DNA of 64,000 bases from Rhexocercosporidium sp. MPI-PUGE-AT-0058 (taxonomy: Eukaryota; Ascomycota; Leotiomycetes; Helotiales). The notes beneath the pieces were generated by a model. That model had not been told where the DNA came from and did no database searches. It worked only from the letters and a program-made list of their open reading frames with translations. Where the stretch lies: contig JAGTJL010000010.1 of assembly GCA_020746875.1 (NCBI GenBank), forward strand, positions 62,001 to 126,000, in the 5' to 3' direction. The translations under genes were made by a program, and so were the position numbers. Numbering within the stretch: the first letter of the stretch is position 1; every line of letters begins with the position of its first letter. Positions 52,982 through 62,745 of this stretch are shown in pieces.

Positions 52982-55291
52982 ATGGACACCCCATCTTTCT
53001 ATACCGTGTCTTCAGGAGCTAGCAGCGTCACGGTAAGCTAGAATATACTCAGTCAGTGAAATAGATGAAGAGATAGAAAGCTAATTGGATCCTTAGGATG
53101 ATTATCCATTGACGCCTCCCACGCCATCTACTCACGACACCTCAAAGTCCTCCTTTCACATCAGTGATATTGGGTCTTTTGCTGAGAGTCTACAGGATGT
53201 ATGCCCTTACCCATCCCTCAACCTTTCTCCCCTGCCATCCCATCTCATCCCGCCCATTCCATGCATATGAAAGCATACTCACACCTCAACCCAGGCCGCA
53301 AACCAGGCCTTCCCCAACCGCGGCCGTTCTCGCTACCACACCGTCAATGTCTGCCTCATCCGCTGGGCAGAAGACGAACTGAACATAAAACCCGAACTCG
53401 ACGCTCTCCACGACACATTCTCTACCCTCTACGGCTTCAACACGGAAATATGGCTCATCCCGTCCACCGCCTCGCAAATTCAGCTAACATCCATGACCTG
53501 CACCTTCCTCCAGAAATTCGACGAGGAAGGCAATTTGTTTATTGTGTATTACGGCGGTCATGGGACGATTAATTCCGCCCGTCAGAACCAGTGGTGGTGT
53601 ACGCGACAGCCGGACTCGCCGTTCGTAGATTGGAGCGCGATCCAGACGCTGTTCGGGACGGCGAGGAGTGATGTCTTGATCCTACTTGATTGTTGCGCGG
53701 CTGCTAGTTCGGCTGCCGGGGGGATGGGGACTGGGACCATGGAGGCGATTGCTGCGTGTGGGTGGGAGATGAGGGCACCGCCGCCGGGGGAGTATTCGTT
53801 TACGCATACACTGATTGAAGTTCTTGAGGATTGGGCGGGTAAGAAGCCGTTCTCGGCGGCGATGTTGCATACGGAGGTGTTGTTTGTGTTGAAGCAGAAG
53901 AGGCCGGAGAGGGGGAGGGATGGGAGGAGACTGGAATGGTGTGCTACGCCTGTTCATTGGGTCTATACGGCGGATCCGAGGGCGAGGGGGATTGAAATTG
54001 CTAGTCTGAGGGGGGAGGGAGTGGTGGGGAAGATGGTTGGAAGAGAAAGGGAGGATGGGGGAGGTGTGAGGGGTACGGCGTGGGTTGATGCGATGGATTT
54101 GGATGACGAGGATGTGCTTGTTAATCCGTTGACGGATGTGAGGCCGAATGGGGAGTATAGGGTTCCGCATGTGTTGATCTCCATTGCTTTGGAGGGCGAT
54201 CAAGGGACTTTGGATGCGGCGAGTTGTCGACGATGGCTGGGAGGTAAGCTTCCCTTTCTGTTGCTACATCCGGCCGAGACTTTTCTCCCTCCTAACCATT
54301 TAACCCCTGTATATTGTTCTTAAACGGTTCGTATCCGAACAACAACACTAACAAAATCCTCAGATTTCCCCGCCCTCGTGAAATACGCCACCGTGGAAGG
54401 CGTCTACAAATCCTACTCCACGCTGCTAACTCTCTCCGTCCCGCTCACAATCTGGGATCTCCTACCCGACCACCCAGCCTGCTCATTCATCGGGTACATA
54501 ACCACGCCAAACAAGTATAAACCTGCTCTCCGCTCGGGCATAACCTCGCCTTTTGGAGGGCGAGGATCGTTTTCATCCATGTATGGTAGGCCGATGTTGG
54601 CGAGGGCTAGGAAACCGGATGGGAAGTTGAGGAGTGCGGATAGTTCGTATGGGAGTGATGGGGGTGAGAGTGAGGGAAGTGGGGATGAGGTGGAGGAGTG
54701 GGTTGGGTATGTTTTCATCATTATCCTTGTCTGAGTTTGCGCGTTGAGTGGAAAGCTGATCTGTGATGTGGTAGGAATGAGAACCGGCCGTATTGGCAGA
54801 GTCTGCGTCCTACTCGCCTTCACGATATCTCGGACCACTCGGAGGAAGATGAAGGGGATGATTGTGCCCTCTCGGACGTCCCTTCACCCTCTCTCTCCTC
54901 GATAAACACATCGAGTTCTAGTTCAAGCTCGGGCTCTAACCAAGCAGTACCTGGCAATATTGCACACCCTAGAACCGATGTACCACATTCCACTGGCAGT
55001 ATCTCGCTCATCTCATCAAAGCTCCAAGAGCTTCACGGTGAGACTGGTGAGCCGACTCAGCCGATCGATATCGAGGGGAAGGGAAAAGGACAAAAGATGA
55101 AATTGAGGTACCGTTCGCCGGATCAGATTGCACTCACTCCACGGACTATGAGGAGGAATATGCTTTGGTGTGAGATGCCTTGTGAGGATAGGTGGACAGG
55201 TGAAAGAGGAGATGAGGGGAATGGAGAGATAGAGAGAGTTGGGAGGACTGAGGAAAGCAAGGGCGCCGGAAGGAGGTCGAGGTCTGTTTGA
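52982..55291 (+). CDS. Caspase-fold (peptidase C14-like) protein
   Basis: Five exons, 52982-53032, 53097-53198, 53295-54243, 54364-54706 and 54775-55291, give 653 residues in frame. The caspase core starts about residue 52: RYHTVNVCLIRWAEDELN, then FDEEGNLFIVYYGGHG with the catalytic His, and SDVLILLDCCAAASSAAGG with the catalytic Cys. Both dyad residues are present. After the core (to about residue 290) comes a region with VLISIALEGDQ and SCRRWLGDF. A long Ser/Asp/Glu-rich, probably disordered tail follows (SSYGSDGGESEGSGDEVE) and ends basic (GRRSRSV). It differs from true metacaspases in lacking a Q/P-rich zinc-finger prodomain. Similar caspase-domain proteins occur in filamentous fungi, some tied to self-recognition. 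That link is not shown here. Confidence 0.82.
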
Positions 55292-55755
55292 GGCTGGATC
55301 GGCGGATGTTAGTTTTGGCTGGATGGACTCGCTGGAGACTTTGGAGGGATGGTTCTTGACGAGTCAGCCCTCGAAATGGTAACGGGAACATTTGCTGCCG
55401 GAGTTAGAGGTTTGTCTTTCTCGTTTGAGCTGGGAATAGGGTCGTTTTTCTTTCTTTTCTCCTGCAAACAATCAATCTAGAATGTCCGTTCCATTATGCC
55501 ACTGCTAGCTATAAGCACTGTATAATCATTACACCATATTTGTTGTTTTCGCCTAAACCAGCTTCCCGAGATAGGAGATGAAAGCCCTCCTTGGAGCAGA
55601 AATACCAACCTATCCATTCACCTTCAACAATACCGAAGCAATTCAATGAAATTCCCACTCGAAAACAAACATGACTCAATTCTTAGATCTTCCCAATTCC
55701 GCTCTCCTCCTTCGAACATCACAACACCACCACGCAGCATCTGCCCCAGATCGAA
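55292..55755. other. Intergenic
   Basis: About 460 bp between the caspase-fold gene and the following ORF. No feature seen beyond likely 3' UTR and promoter sequence. Confidence 0.35.
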
Positions 55756-57282
55756 ATGTACCTCACCAAATACCAGCCCCAGCCCCAGCCCCAGCCCCAG
55801 CCCCAGCCCCAGCCCCAGCCCCAGAAGCAGGAGAGACTTCCTGTTCCAGTACCTCTCCCCCTCTCACGCCCAAGAGGCCGAATCACGAATCCAGACGATC
55901 AATGGAATGATAGTGGTAGTGACGGCGACAGCACAACGACAGAGGAGAGTGTGGCGGCTGGTCTGGGAATCAATTTCTATGACCACCGAGGGGTGGGAAG
56001 ACGTAGTGTTCTTCTCTCACGCAACAATCTCACGCAGGACATTCAGGCTGCGGATAAAGAAGGGGGAGGGGAAGATGAGGACTCCTATGTGGGCGAGCAA
56101 ACTGGCTGCTATGAGGCACTGCAGGTCTTGTCTCAGCAGTCCAAGGCAAAGACAGCCAACAGTCACGCCAACGGACGCACACCCAGGGCGCAGCAACTCC
56201 AACTGAGGGAGAAGCAACAAACCTCCTCCTTTTCCAGCTCAGGTGGTTCCAGCAATCGCAATCACAACACCCCTCGTACCTCTACCTCTACCGAACTCGA
56301 ACTCGAACTCGAACTCGAACTCCAGACCCCCAAACTCCTCGCGCCTCTCCAAGATCCAGACTGGGACCACGACTCCCCGCTCGACCTGATAGAACAGTAC
56401 CTGGAGCACAACTATCGCGAGCAGGCCGAGACATTTGTTCGTATTGCGAGTCGAGAGACGCCTGTCCGCACGCTGTCGCAGTCGTTGGGCGGCGTGTTGG
56501 ATTCGCGTCCTGGTCGTGCTGATCGTGCAGCCTCAGCTTCGGATCGCTCTCCTTTGGGCCTGGGACTGGGACTTGGCATAGCCCCCTCAGTGGACACGCC
56601 GAGAACTGGTGGTGCCGGAGCCGTCTCGGGGGTTTCCACCTCCTCCTTCAACGACGAGACATCTCTCATCCTCTTCCAAGACGACAACGACAGTCCCTCG
56701 CTCAACCTCCAGTCTACAAGTGTTCAGGCTCGAAGCAGTCAACAATCAACCTCGACTCCGACTCTGACACGCAGTACAAGCAGCTCATCCAGTCTTTCCA
56801 TTCCCGTTCAACCGCCCTCTCGAATACAACGAGCGAGCGACCTGTGGAAACAGCGAAGCGTTACGAGTGCAAGCACCAACAGCAGCGGATTCAGTCCTCT
56901 CCTCCCCTTGCCCTCGCCTTCGATTTCCACTCCCGCCGCTTCAGCTACATCTACAAGCCAAACTCCAACCACAAAGACAAGCCTCTTCCAGCTCCGCCGC
57001 TCGGGAATAGTGCGCATACCAATCCATTCAAAGCCCACGATTGTTAAACGAGGCTCACGCCCCTCCTCCACTTCCACCGCTACTCGTACATCTGGATCTA
57101 CATCTACAACTACTCGTACCAGCAAAGTCCCCCGCGGGCCCGAATATTTCACCCGTGAAGAACGCCAGCTCATCGCCCGACTCGTCCATTCTACGGAGAG
57201 GAATTGCGAACGGCATACGAATTGCACTAGTTGTATTGATCTCGAGTACGCATATTACGAGAATAGATTCTTGCCGAGGAAT
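55756..57282 (+). CDS. Long low-complexity ORF continuous with the downstream SH3 gene
   Basis: A 509-codon open frame without introns, reading straight into the next entry with no stop. It starts with a (Pro-Gln)n tract encoded by a CAGCCC microsatellite. It includes an (Glu-Leu)n tract and Ser/Thr-rich disorder. More structured stretches are DHDSPLDLIEQYLEHNYREQ and, near the end, EYFTREERQLIARLVHS and CTSCIDLEYAYYENRFLP. I do not recognise a family. It may be a separate gene whose 3' end I cannot place, or an N-terminal extension of the SH3 protein. The first Met (55756) is only a convenience: all three frames are open over the microsatellite. Confidence 0.45.
55773..55824. repeat. (CAGCCC)n hexanucleotide microsatellite
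   Basis: About eight to nine perfect units. Read as Pro-Gln in the long ORF, and as Pro-Ala or Ser-Pro in the other two frames, all open. Length variation would change protein length in multiples of two residues. Confidence 0.85.
56293..56322. repeat. (GAACTC)5 hexanucleotide microsatellite
   Basis: Five perfect units encoding Glu-Leu dipeptides in the long ORF. Confidence 0.85.
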
Positions 57283-58249
57283 ATGGATCCCGAACAGAGA
57301 CAGAAGATTATTAATAATAATCGCTCGCTGAGGAATATTAAGAATGTATGTTTGCCCTCTCTACTACGAACCTGGGACTCGGAATCTGGGGTGATCGGGG
57401 GACTATTTGGATGTTTCCTTTGGAGAGGACTGTGCTAATTATCTATCTCGCACAGGAACTCGAAAGCCTTGCAGAACATGGAGCTATCAGCGATGATGTC
57501 TACGACACAATCATGAGTGCTCTCCCTGCCGAATCCTCCCTCGGTGGCTCCTCTGCTCGCAGCAACCCTACACCCGTCCAATCCCAAGCTCCTGCCCCGG
57601 CACCTGCTCCAGCACCGGCTCCAACCAACGCTTTCAACAACATGCGTCTTAATGATCCTCCTCCACCAGCATACACCACACCTGCCGCTCCCTCTCTCCC
57701 AAGTCGTGCACCTTCTGCTCCTCCTGCGAAGCCTGAGATCGCTCGTGCCACGGCTTTGTATAGATACGCTGAACCAGATGACTGTACATTCGAAGCCGGT
57801 GATCAGATTGCCGTGCATGAATACATGAAGTAACTCCTCCCTCCACTCTCCTGTGAACGCACCACTAACCAATCCCCAGTAATGACTGGTGGCTCGGCCG
57901 TAACCTACGCACTGGCAAAGAAGGAGTCTTCCCCGTAAACTACGTACAAGTCCTCCAACCCCAAGGCCCACCCACCATGCATGGCGCCTACGGCAACGAG
58001 AAATCCTCCTACACCAACACCGCATACCCGGGCCAACCCCAATACCAACCCCAACAACAAGGTCCCCCACCTCCCGGCCCAAGTAACCCATACAACAGCT
58101 CCGTCCCGCCTATGGCCGTGGCTGAGGAACCGAGTAAACCGGGTAAGGGCCAGGAGATGGGCAAGAAGTTCGGGAAGAAATTGGGCAATGCGGCGATCTT
58201 TGGAGCGGGTGCGACGATTGGTGGGAATATTGTTAATAGCATCTTTTAG
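57283..58249 (+). CDS. SH3-domain protein of the Lsb1/Pin3 type
   Basis: Three exons, 57283-57345, 57456-57829 and 57880-58249, give 268 residues from MDPEQRQKII. The N-terminal helix RSLRNIKNELESLAEHG then ISDDVYDTIMSALPAE is typical of yeast Lsb1/Pin3 relatives, which bind the actin regulator Las17. A Pro/Ala linker with (Pro-Ala)n follows, then one SH3 domain: ATALYRYAEPDDCTFEAGD, NDWWLGRNLRTGKEG and VFPVNYVQVL. After that comes a Pro/Gln/Tyr-rich stretch (YPGQPQYQPQQQGPPPPGP) and a Gly/Lys C-terminus (MGKKFGKKLGNAAIFGAG). A role in actin patch/endocytosis scaffolding is inferred. The frame upstream of this ATG is open for another 509 codons, so the true start is uncertain. Confidence 0.82.
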
Positions 58250-58734
58250 ATGTTTGCTTTACTCTACCCTGATTTTGTGCTTTGGAGGGGAAGAGGGTGA
58301 TGTTGAATGAAGCGAAGCGAAGTGGAATCAAGTGCGCCGTGGATGGATGGATATCAAACGTCGTATGAGATATTTGTGCTTTGACTCTTTGATGCTTTTG
58401 CGAGAGAATCTCGTTTGGGCGTTGTGGTTGGGGCTTTTGTTTTCCTCCCCCATACAGCATGCACAAGACTATGAGCATGAGCATCAGTAGGCGGGTGTCG
58501 CTGCCTCATCAAAGACAGTCCTCGTGGATATGGTTGAGGGTATCACTTGTGGTTATAGAGGATGTGGGCTTTAAGATAGCTACACTCTTCTCCTCGGAAG
58601 TTCTTACCTAAAGAGAAGGTTACATTTCAATGAGACTGCATTGAGCGGGTTATTGACTGTCAGTAATCGACATCGAGGTCTTTCGTACGGTAAAATGTCC
58701 CATACATACATAGAAGGTCCGAGACGCAGGAAAA
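58250..58734. other. Intergenic
   Basis: About 480 bp of 3' flanking sequence. Nothing recognised. Confidence 0.35.
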
Positions 58735-59172
58735 AGAAACCATCGTGGACTCTGAGCAGTCGACCCAATCATTCATGCCTCTTCCCCGGAATACCTCGCC
58801 GCACCAAGGCTTGATCCTGATGGAATTAAGGTACGAAGTACAAGGTACGAAGTACAAGGTACGAAGTACAAGGTACTGGACCGGCGTTAGTTCCCTCAGC
58901 TGCACCTACATGCCTTATCCCCGCTGGGATCTACTCTATAGTCTAACTTAGGTACTATACTAAGAGTCATATACCTTGGGTAGCTTTAGATGCAGGAACA
59001 GAGACCATCATCCCAGCCTCATAGCAATTGACCCAATCATCATTTCTTTCCCTGAACACCTCGCCGTACAAACGCCTGAGCTTGATGATGTTAAGGTATA
59101 AAGTATACCTGTGCGTAACGTACATGACCAGCTTCGGCTCCTTTAGCTGCACCTTTCTTATCCCCACTGGAG
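58735..59172. repeat. Two diverged direct copies of a ~190-bp unit
   Basis: Copy 1 (about 58735-58925) and copy 2 (about 58985-59172) share ordered blocks: GA(A/G)ACCATC, GACCCAATCAT, CGAA-ACCTCGCCG, CTTGAT-CTGATG/GATGATG followed by TTAAGGTA, and AGCTGCACCT ... CTTATCCCC-CTGG. They are tandem direct repeats with substantial divergence. Minus-strand readings of both also match (GEVFR-R---DDW/NDWV), which reflects the duplication and not a gene. Confidence 0.6.
58831..58872. repeat. Three copies of a 14-bp tandem repeat
   Basis: The un-interrupted unit GTACGAAGTACAAG occurs three times within copy 1 of the larger repeat. Copy 2 has only one degenerate counterpart (GTATAAAGTATACC). Confidence 0.8.
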
Positions 59173-59561
59173 TTTACCACCAAGACCGCCGGATATAGAG
59201 GGTGGTTGTCGGTTCCCAATTTCCTGATCCTTCTACTCCAGGTTTATTAGGAATCTCCGTTTGAATCCTGAATCCTTCCTCGCGATATGATACTGATACT
59301 CACTGCCCAAGTACCATTGCACCACAGGTAAATGGAGATAAGCCGTTTTCCCGTTGGATCGGCTTTTAGAAGGCCAGGGATCTTGATGTGGGAGGCTGGG
59401 CTGGGATTCCAAATACGCACTGTACTGGGACCAGTAGACAGGTGCCGGAGGCATCAACGACGTCAGTGCATTACAGGAACCCCGCTATCTGCTTCCGACC
59501 CCTCCTCAACCTCTCCTTTTCACAACTGTTATCTCCCAAAACTCACTCACTCTCTCAATCC
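59173..59561. promoter_or_regulatory. Upstream region of the dienelactone-hydrolase-family gene
   Basis: About 390 bp between the tandem repeats and the first ATG. No specific motif assigned. Confidence 0.3.
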
Positions 59562-59811
59562 ATGAACCTCTTGAGGACGAGTATAAGTACAAGAATCCGG
59601 CCACCCATCTCAATCTTCACAATCAGACATTCATCTCCACTTCATATTCCAACCTCGACTCCAATTGCACGATCGAATCAGTTCAGGATGGCTCAACACG
59701 GACACAGCGCGGCTTGCTGTAGCATCCCTCCTATTGTCGCCAAGGGATATCAGGAGAAGGGACGGTATGAGACGATTGGGGGCTTGAAGACTTGTATGTC
59801 TATCTATTTCC

Positions 59812-59845
<34 letters not shown>

Positions 59846-60805
59846 TGACCTTTGAAGGAAATGCTAATGTAGTGTGTAAATAGATGTCACGGGCCCGAAG
59901 GATGCTACTAAGGCGTTGCTTTATATCTATGATGTGAGTTGTACCTTTTTTCCTTCCTGATGTGTTCTTTCTTCTCTTCAACTTGCCTCGAGTCAGTTAA
60001 ATGTCCGTTAGAAGTTCTTCGCTGACTTGGTATCAATAAATAGATCTTCGGATACTTCCCTCAGTCTATCCAAGGAGCTGATATCCTCGCAACCAGCGAC
60101 AAGGATAATAACTACCAAGTCTTCATTCCTGATTGGTTTGAAGGCAAGCCAGCTGATATCTCTTGGTAAGTCTCTCTTCCTCCTCGTCACACCCCTCATT
60201 CATTCTACTATGTAGTAGAGACAAGTCTAACAAACGACCAGGTACCCACCCGACAACGAAGAGAAAGGCAAAGCCCTCGGAAACTTCTTCCAAACCACCG
60301 GCGCACCGCCCGCAACCGCCTCCAAAGTCCCCACCATGCTCAAGGAGATCGAGAAAGCCAACCCGTCCATCAAAACCTGGGGCGTGATCGGCTTTTGCTG
60401 GGGCGGAAAGATCGTCTCGATCACCACCTCAACCGCATCCACTCCCTTCAAAGCAGCTGCTGAATGCCACCCGGCTATGGTCGATCCTTCTGAGGCTGAG
60501 GGTATCAAGATCCCGCTGTGTATGTTGGCTAGTAAAGATGAGCCGAAGGATGACGTGGAGAAGTTCGAGAAGAATCTGAAGGGCGAGAAACATGTTGAGA
60601 TTTTCGCGGATCAGGTTCATGGGTGGATGGCTGCGAGGGCGGATTTGGAGGATAGTAGGGTCAAGGAGGAGTATGAGCGTGGGTATAAGACGCTGTTGGA
60701 GTTCTTTGCTAAGCACTTGTGAGTGTGTGATGCTCTGCTCGGGCTGATTGGTAGGCTGGGCACTGATGGAGTGTTTACAGGAATGAGGGCAATGCAAAGC
60801 TTTAA
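59562..60805 (+). CDS. Dienelactone hydrolase family protein with alternative targeting ends
   Basis: Five exons, 59562-59793, 59884-59933, 60044-60165, 60242-60718 and 60781-60805, give 301 residues. The alpha/beta-hydrolase features are KALLYIYDIFGYFPQSIQGA, the nucleophile elbow GFCWGGK (Cys as in dienelactone hydrolases), an Asp-bearing LASKDEPKDD, and HGWMAARAD with the catalytic His. The first ATG gives an Arg-rich presequence (MNLLRTSISTRIRPPISIF), suggestive of mitochondria. An in-frame ATG at 59688 (MAQHGHSAACC) would give a cytosolic form. Splicing the last 62-nt intron (60719-60780) ends the protein in NEGNAKL, a PTS1-like tripeptide AKL. Retaining the intron stops at KHL (60722). 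The substrate is unknown; AIM2-like fungal members are similar. Confidence 0.85.
59814..59842. repeat. (CT)n microsatellite in intron 1 of the hydrolase gene
   Basis: A run of about 14 CT units between donor and branch site of the first intron. It could act as an extended pyrimidine tract. Confidence 0.8.
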
Positions 60806-61128
60806 GTGTTTCTTTTCTACGAGTGGTAGGTTTTTGTCAGAGTGGCGGGATTGAGGATCGTAGGTAGCTACATTCGCTTCTTGCTCTCACAGCAGATAAT
60901 TAAACAAGCAATGGTCTTATCCACTTTGTCTAACCTCACTCATGACACCCATTTTCCAAATTGAACGAACAAACGATCTCGGATGTAACTATTGATCTCG
61001 CCCGTAGCCTCAGATCAATTTCCTGACATGCAATCTCCTTCCTACCTCAGCCTTCCCTCATTCCACCAAGTCAGTAAACACAACTCCAGCCCACAGCAAG
61101 CTCACTCACCCACTCACACACCTAAAAG
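60806..61128. other. Intergenic between convergent genes
   Basis: About 320 bp of 3' flanks. Nothing else seen. Confidence 0.35.
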
Positions 61129-61656
61129 CTAGACACCAACCGAAACCTCGGGGTTGAAATACACCGTCATGATCCCCTCGACACCCAGCGTCTTAGCACC
61201 AGCCTGTTGATCACCAGAAGTCAGCTTTATTTATTTCCTTGAAAGGCAATCCAAATCAACCCCCCTCCCCCTTTTCCCCAGGATATAAGGAAACATACCT
61301 TCAAAACCTTATGCGCCTCGCACTCCCCATCATAGAACTTCATATCCTCCAACGTCTTGAACTCGCTCTTGGCGATCAGCGTGTAGCCCTGGGATCTCAC
61401 GTCGTCGTGCGCGGGCCCGGCTTCGAGGGAGAGGATGTAGGGTTTGCCGTCCTGTTTTGACTTTAATATGATATTTGGGGAAAGGGTGATAGGGATGATT
61501 GGGAAGAGGGGAGAAGAGAGGAGAGGAGGAGGAGAGGGAGGAAACGCGTACTTTTTGGGCAGTCTGACTGAGTGTTTTGTATAGACTGAGGAGCTTCTGC
61601 TGGTTGTCTTTCGAGGGGATCTTGAACATCGTTACGCGGATTGTTTTGGATGCCAT
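61129..61656 (-). CDS. Stress-responsive A/B barrel (Dabb) domain protein
   Basis: Three exons in transcript order, 61656-61552, 61451-61299 and 61203-61129, give 110 residues. The introns are 100 and 95 nt with clear GTACGC/GTATGT donors and CAG acceptors. The single compact alpha+beta domain reads TIRVTMFKIPSKDNQQKLLS, YILSLEAGPAHDDVRSQGY, LIAKSEFKTLEDMKFY and MTVYFNPEVSVGV, matching the Dabb/EthD-like dimeric barrel fold. The expected key His (central EAHKVLK) is present. Members are small cytosolic dimers, some acting as cyclases or in stress responses. No partner gene nearby points to a substrate. Confidence 0.8.
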
Positions 61657-62745
61657 TGTTACTTTTGTGGCTGTTGCTTTGCTTGTTTTGCTTTGGATGG
61701 GTTGGAATTGGAATTGAATTGTTGTTGTTCGGGCTGAGCGGAATGTATGGAGATGGAAGGAAGGAAGGAAGAAAGAAAGGGAAAGGAAAAGGAACGGATG
61801 ATTGTTGTAAGATGTACTTGGAAAGATTTTTAGATTGATAATCGGTTTATCTGCGATGTATTTCCGTACCTTCGCCGTCCCGCGTAATACCGGAACGAGG
61901 GGTCGCTGAGGATGATGATGATGGCGGGGTCGTGTTCAGGGGGTGCGGAATGTCCCCGCAGTACCTACCCCGCTGTGCTTCTGCAGACTGCTGGAAAGAA
62001 AATATCCTGAGCTGGAAGATGTTCCATCAAGTTTTGATTGCTGTTTATGAAAGAAAAGTATCAGTATGTCAATTGATGAGTATAAGATCTGTTAGTGTCA
62101 ATTGTTTCTGTTTCCCTTTGAATAATTTGGCAATATCCAATACCTCTACTGCGGGTAGAAGGAAGGAAGGGTCTCTCGAGCTGTTCCCTTTCTTCGTCAA
62201 GGTATGGAGCAATTTTTCTCTTCCATGAAAGCTCGGAACCGGTTTTAAACACGATGGTGGGATGCGTAAATATCAGTTCAGCGTGGCTGAAGATATCGCA
62301 ATATTTCCGGGTAATCTATTTACTTGAGACGCCTTTGTCTTCCGATGTCTCTTATCGATTCACTCGAGTGGGTTCCGATGTGCGCGAAGGAGGCTCAGCG
62401 GCTCAGAGACGATATTACTTGCAACCAAAGCCCTCTTCTGCCTTCTCATTTTGTCTATAGCCATAGCGATAGCTGCTGTATAGGACTGTACTTATCCATA
62501 TCAATGAGCAATGTTTAAATCAGCCCACTAGACAGCCTAGACTCTGGACTAAGTCGTCCAGGCCGGGACGAGGGTAGTCACGTGGAGACGGGTGCACTAA
62601 AAACATCACCGCCACAACCTCACGTTCTGCTACCTAGTCAAACAACTTTCCTAATCATTGACCTTTCAAAATTCCAACGTCAACGACCGCACAATCGCTA
62701 CGAATAAGAGACTATCACCAAATATTCAAGAGATCCACCTACACA
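61657..62745. other. Intergenic, 1.1 kb
   Basis: Includes the divergent promoters of the Dabb gene and the following broken gene. A purine-rich GGAAGGAAGGAAG tract lies near 61757-61792. No gene supported. Confidence 0.35.

Noticed and set aside
55773..55824. CRISPR-like regular repeat
   Set aside because: It is a perfect hexanucleotide microsatellite without spacers.
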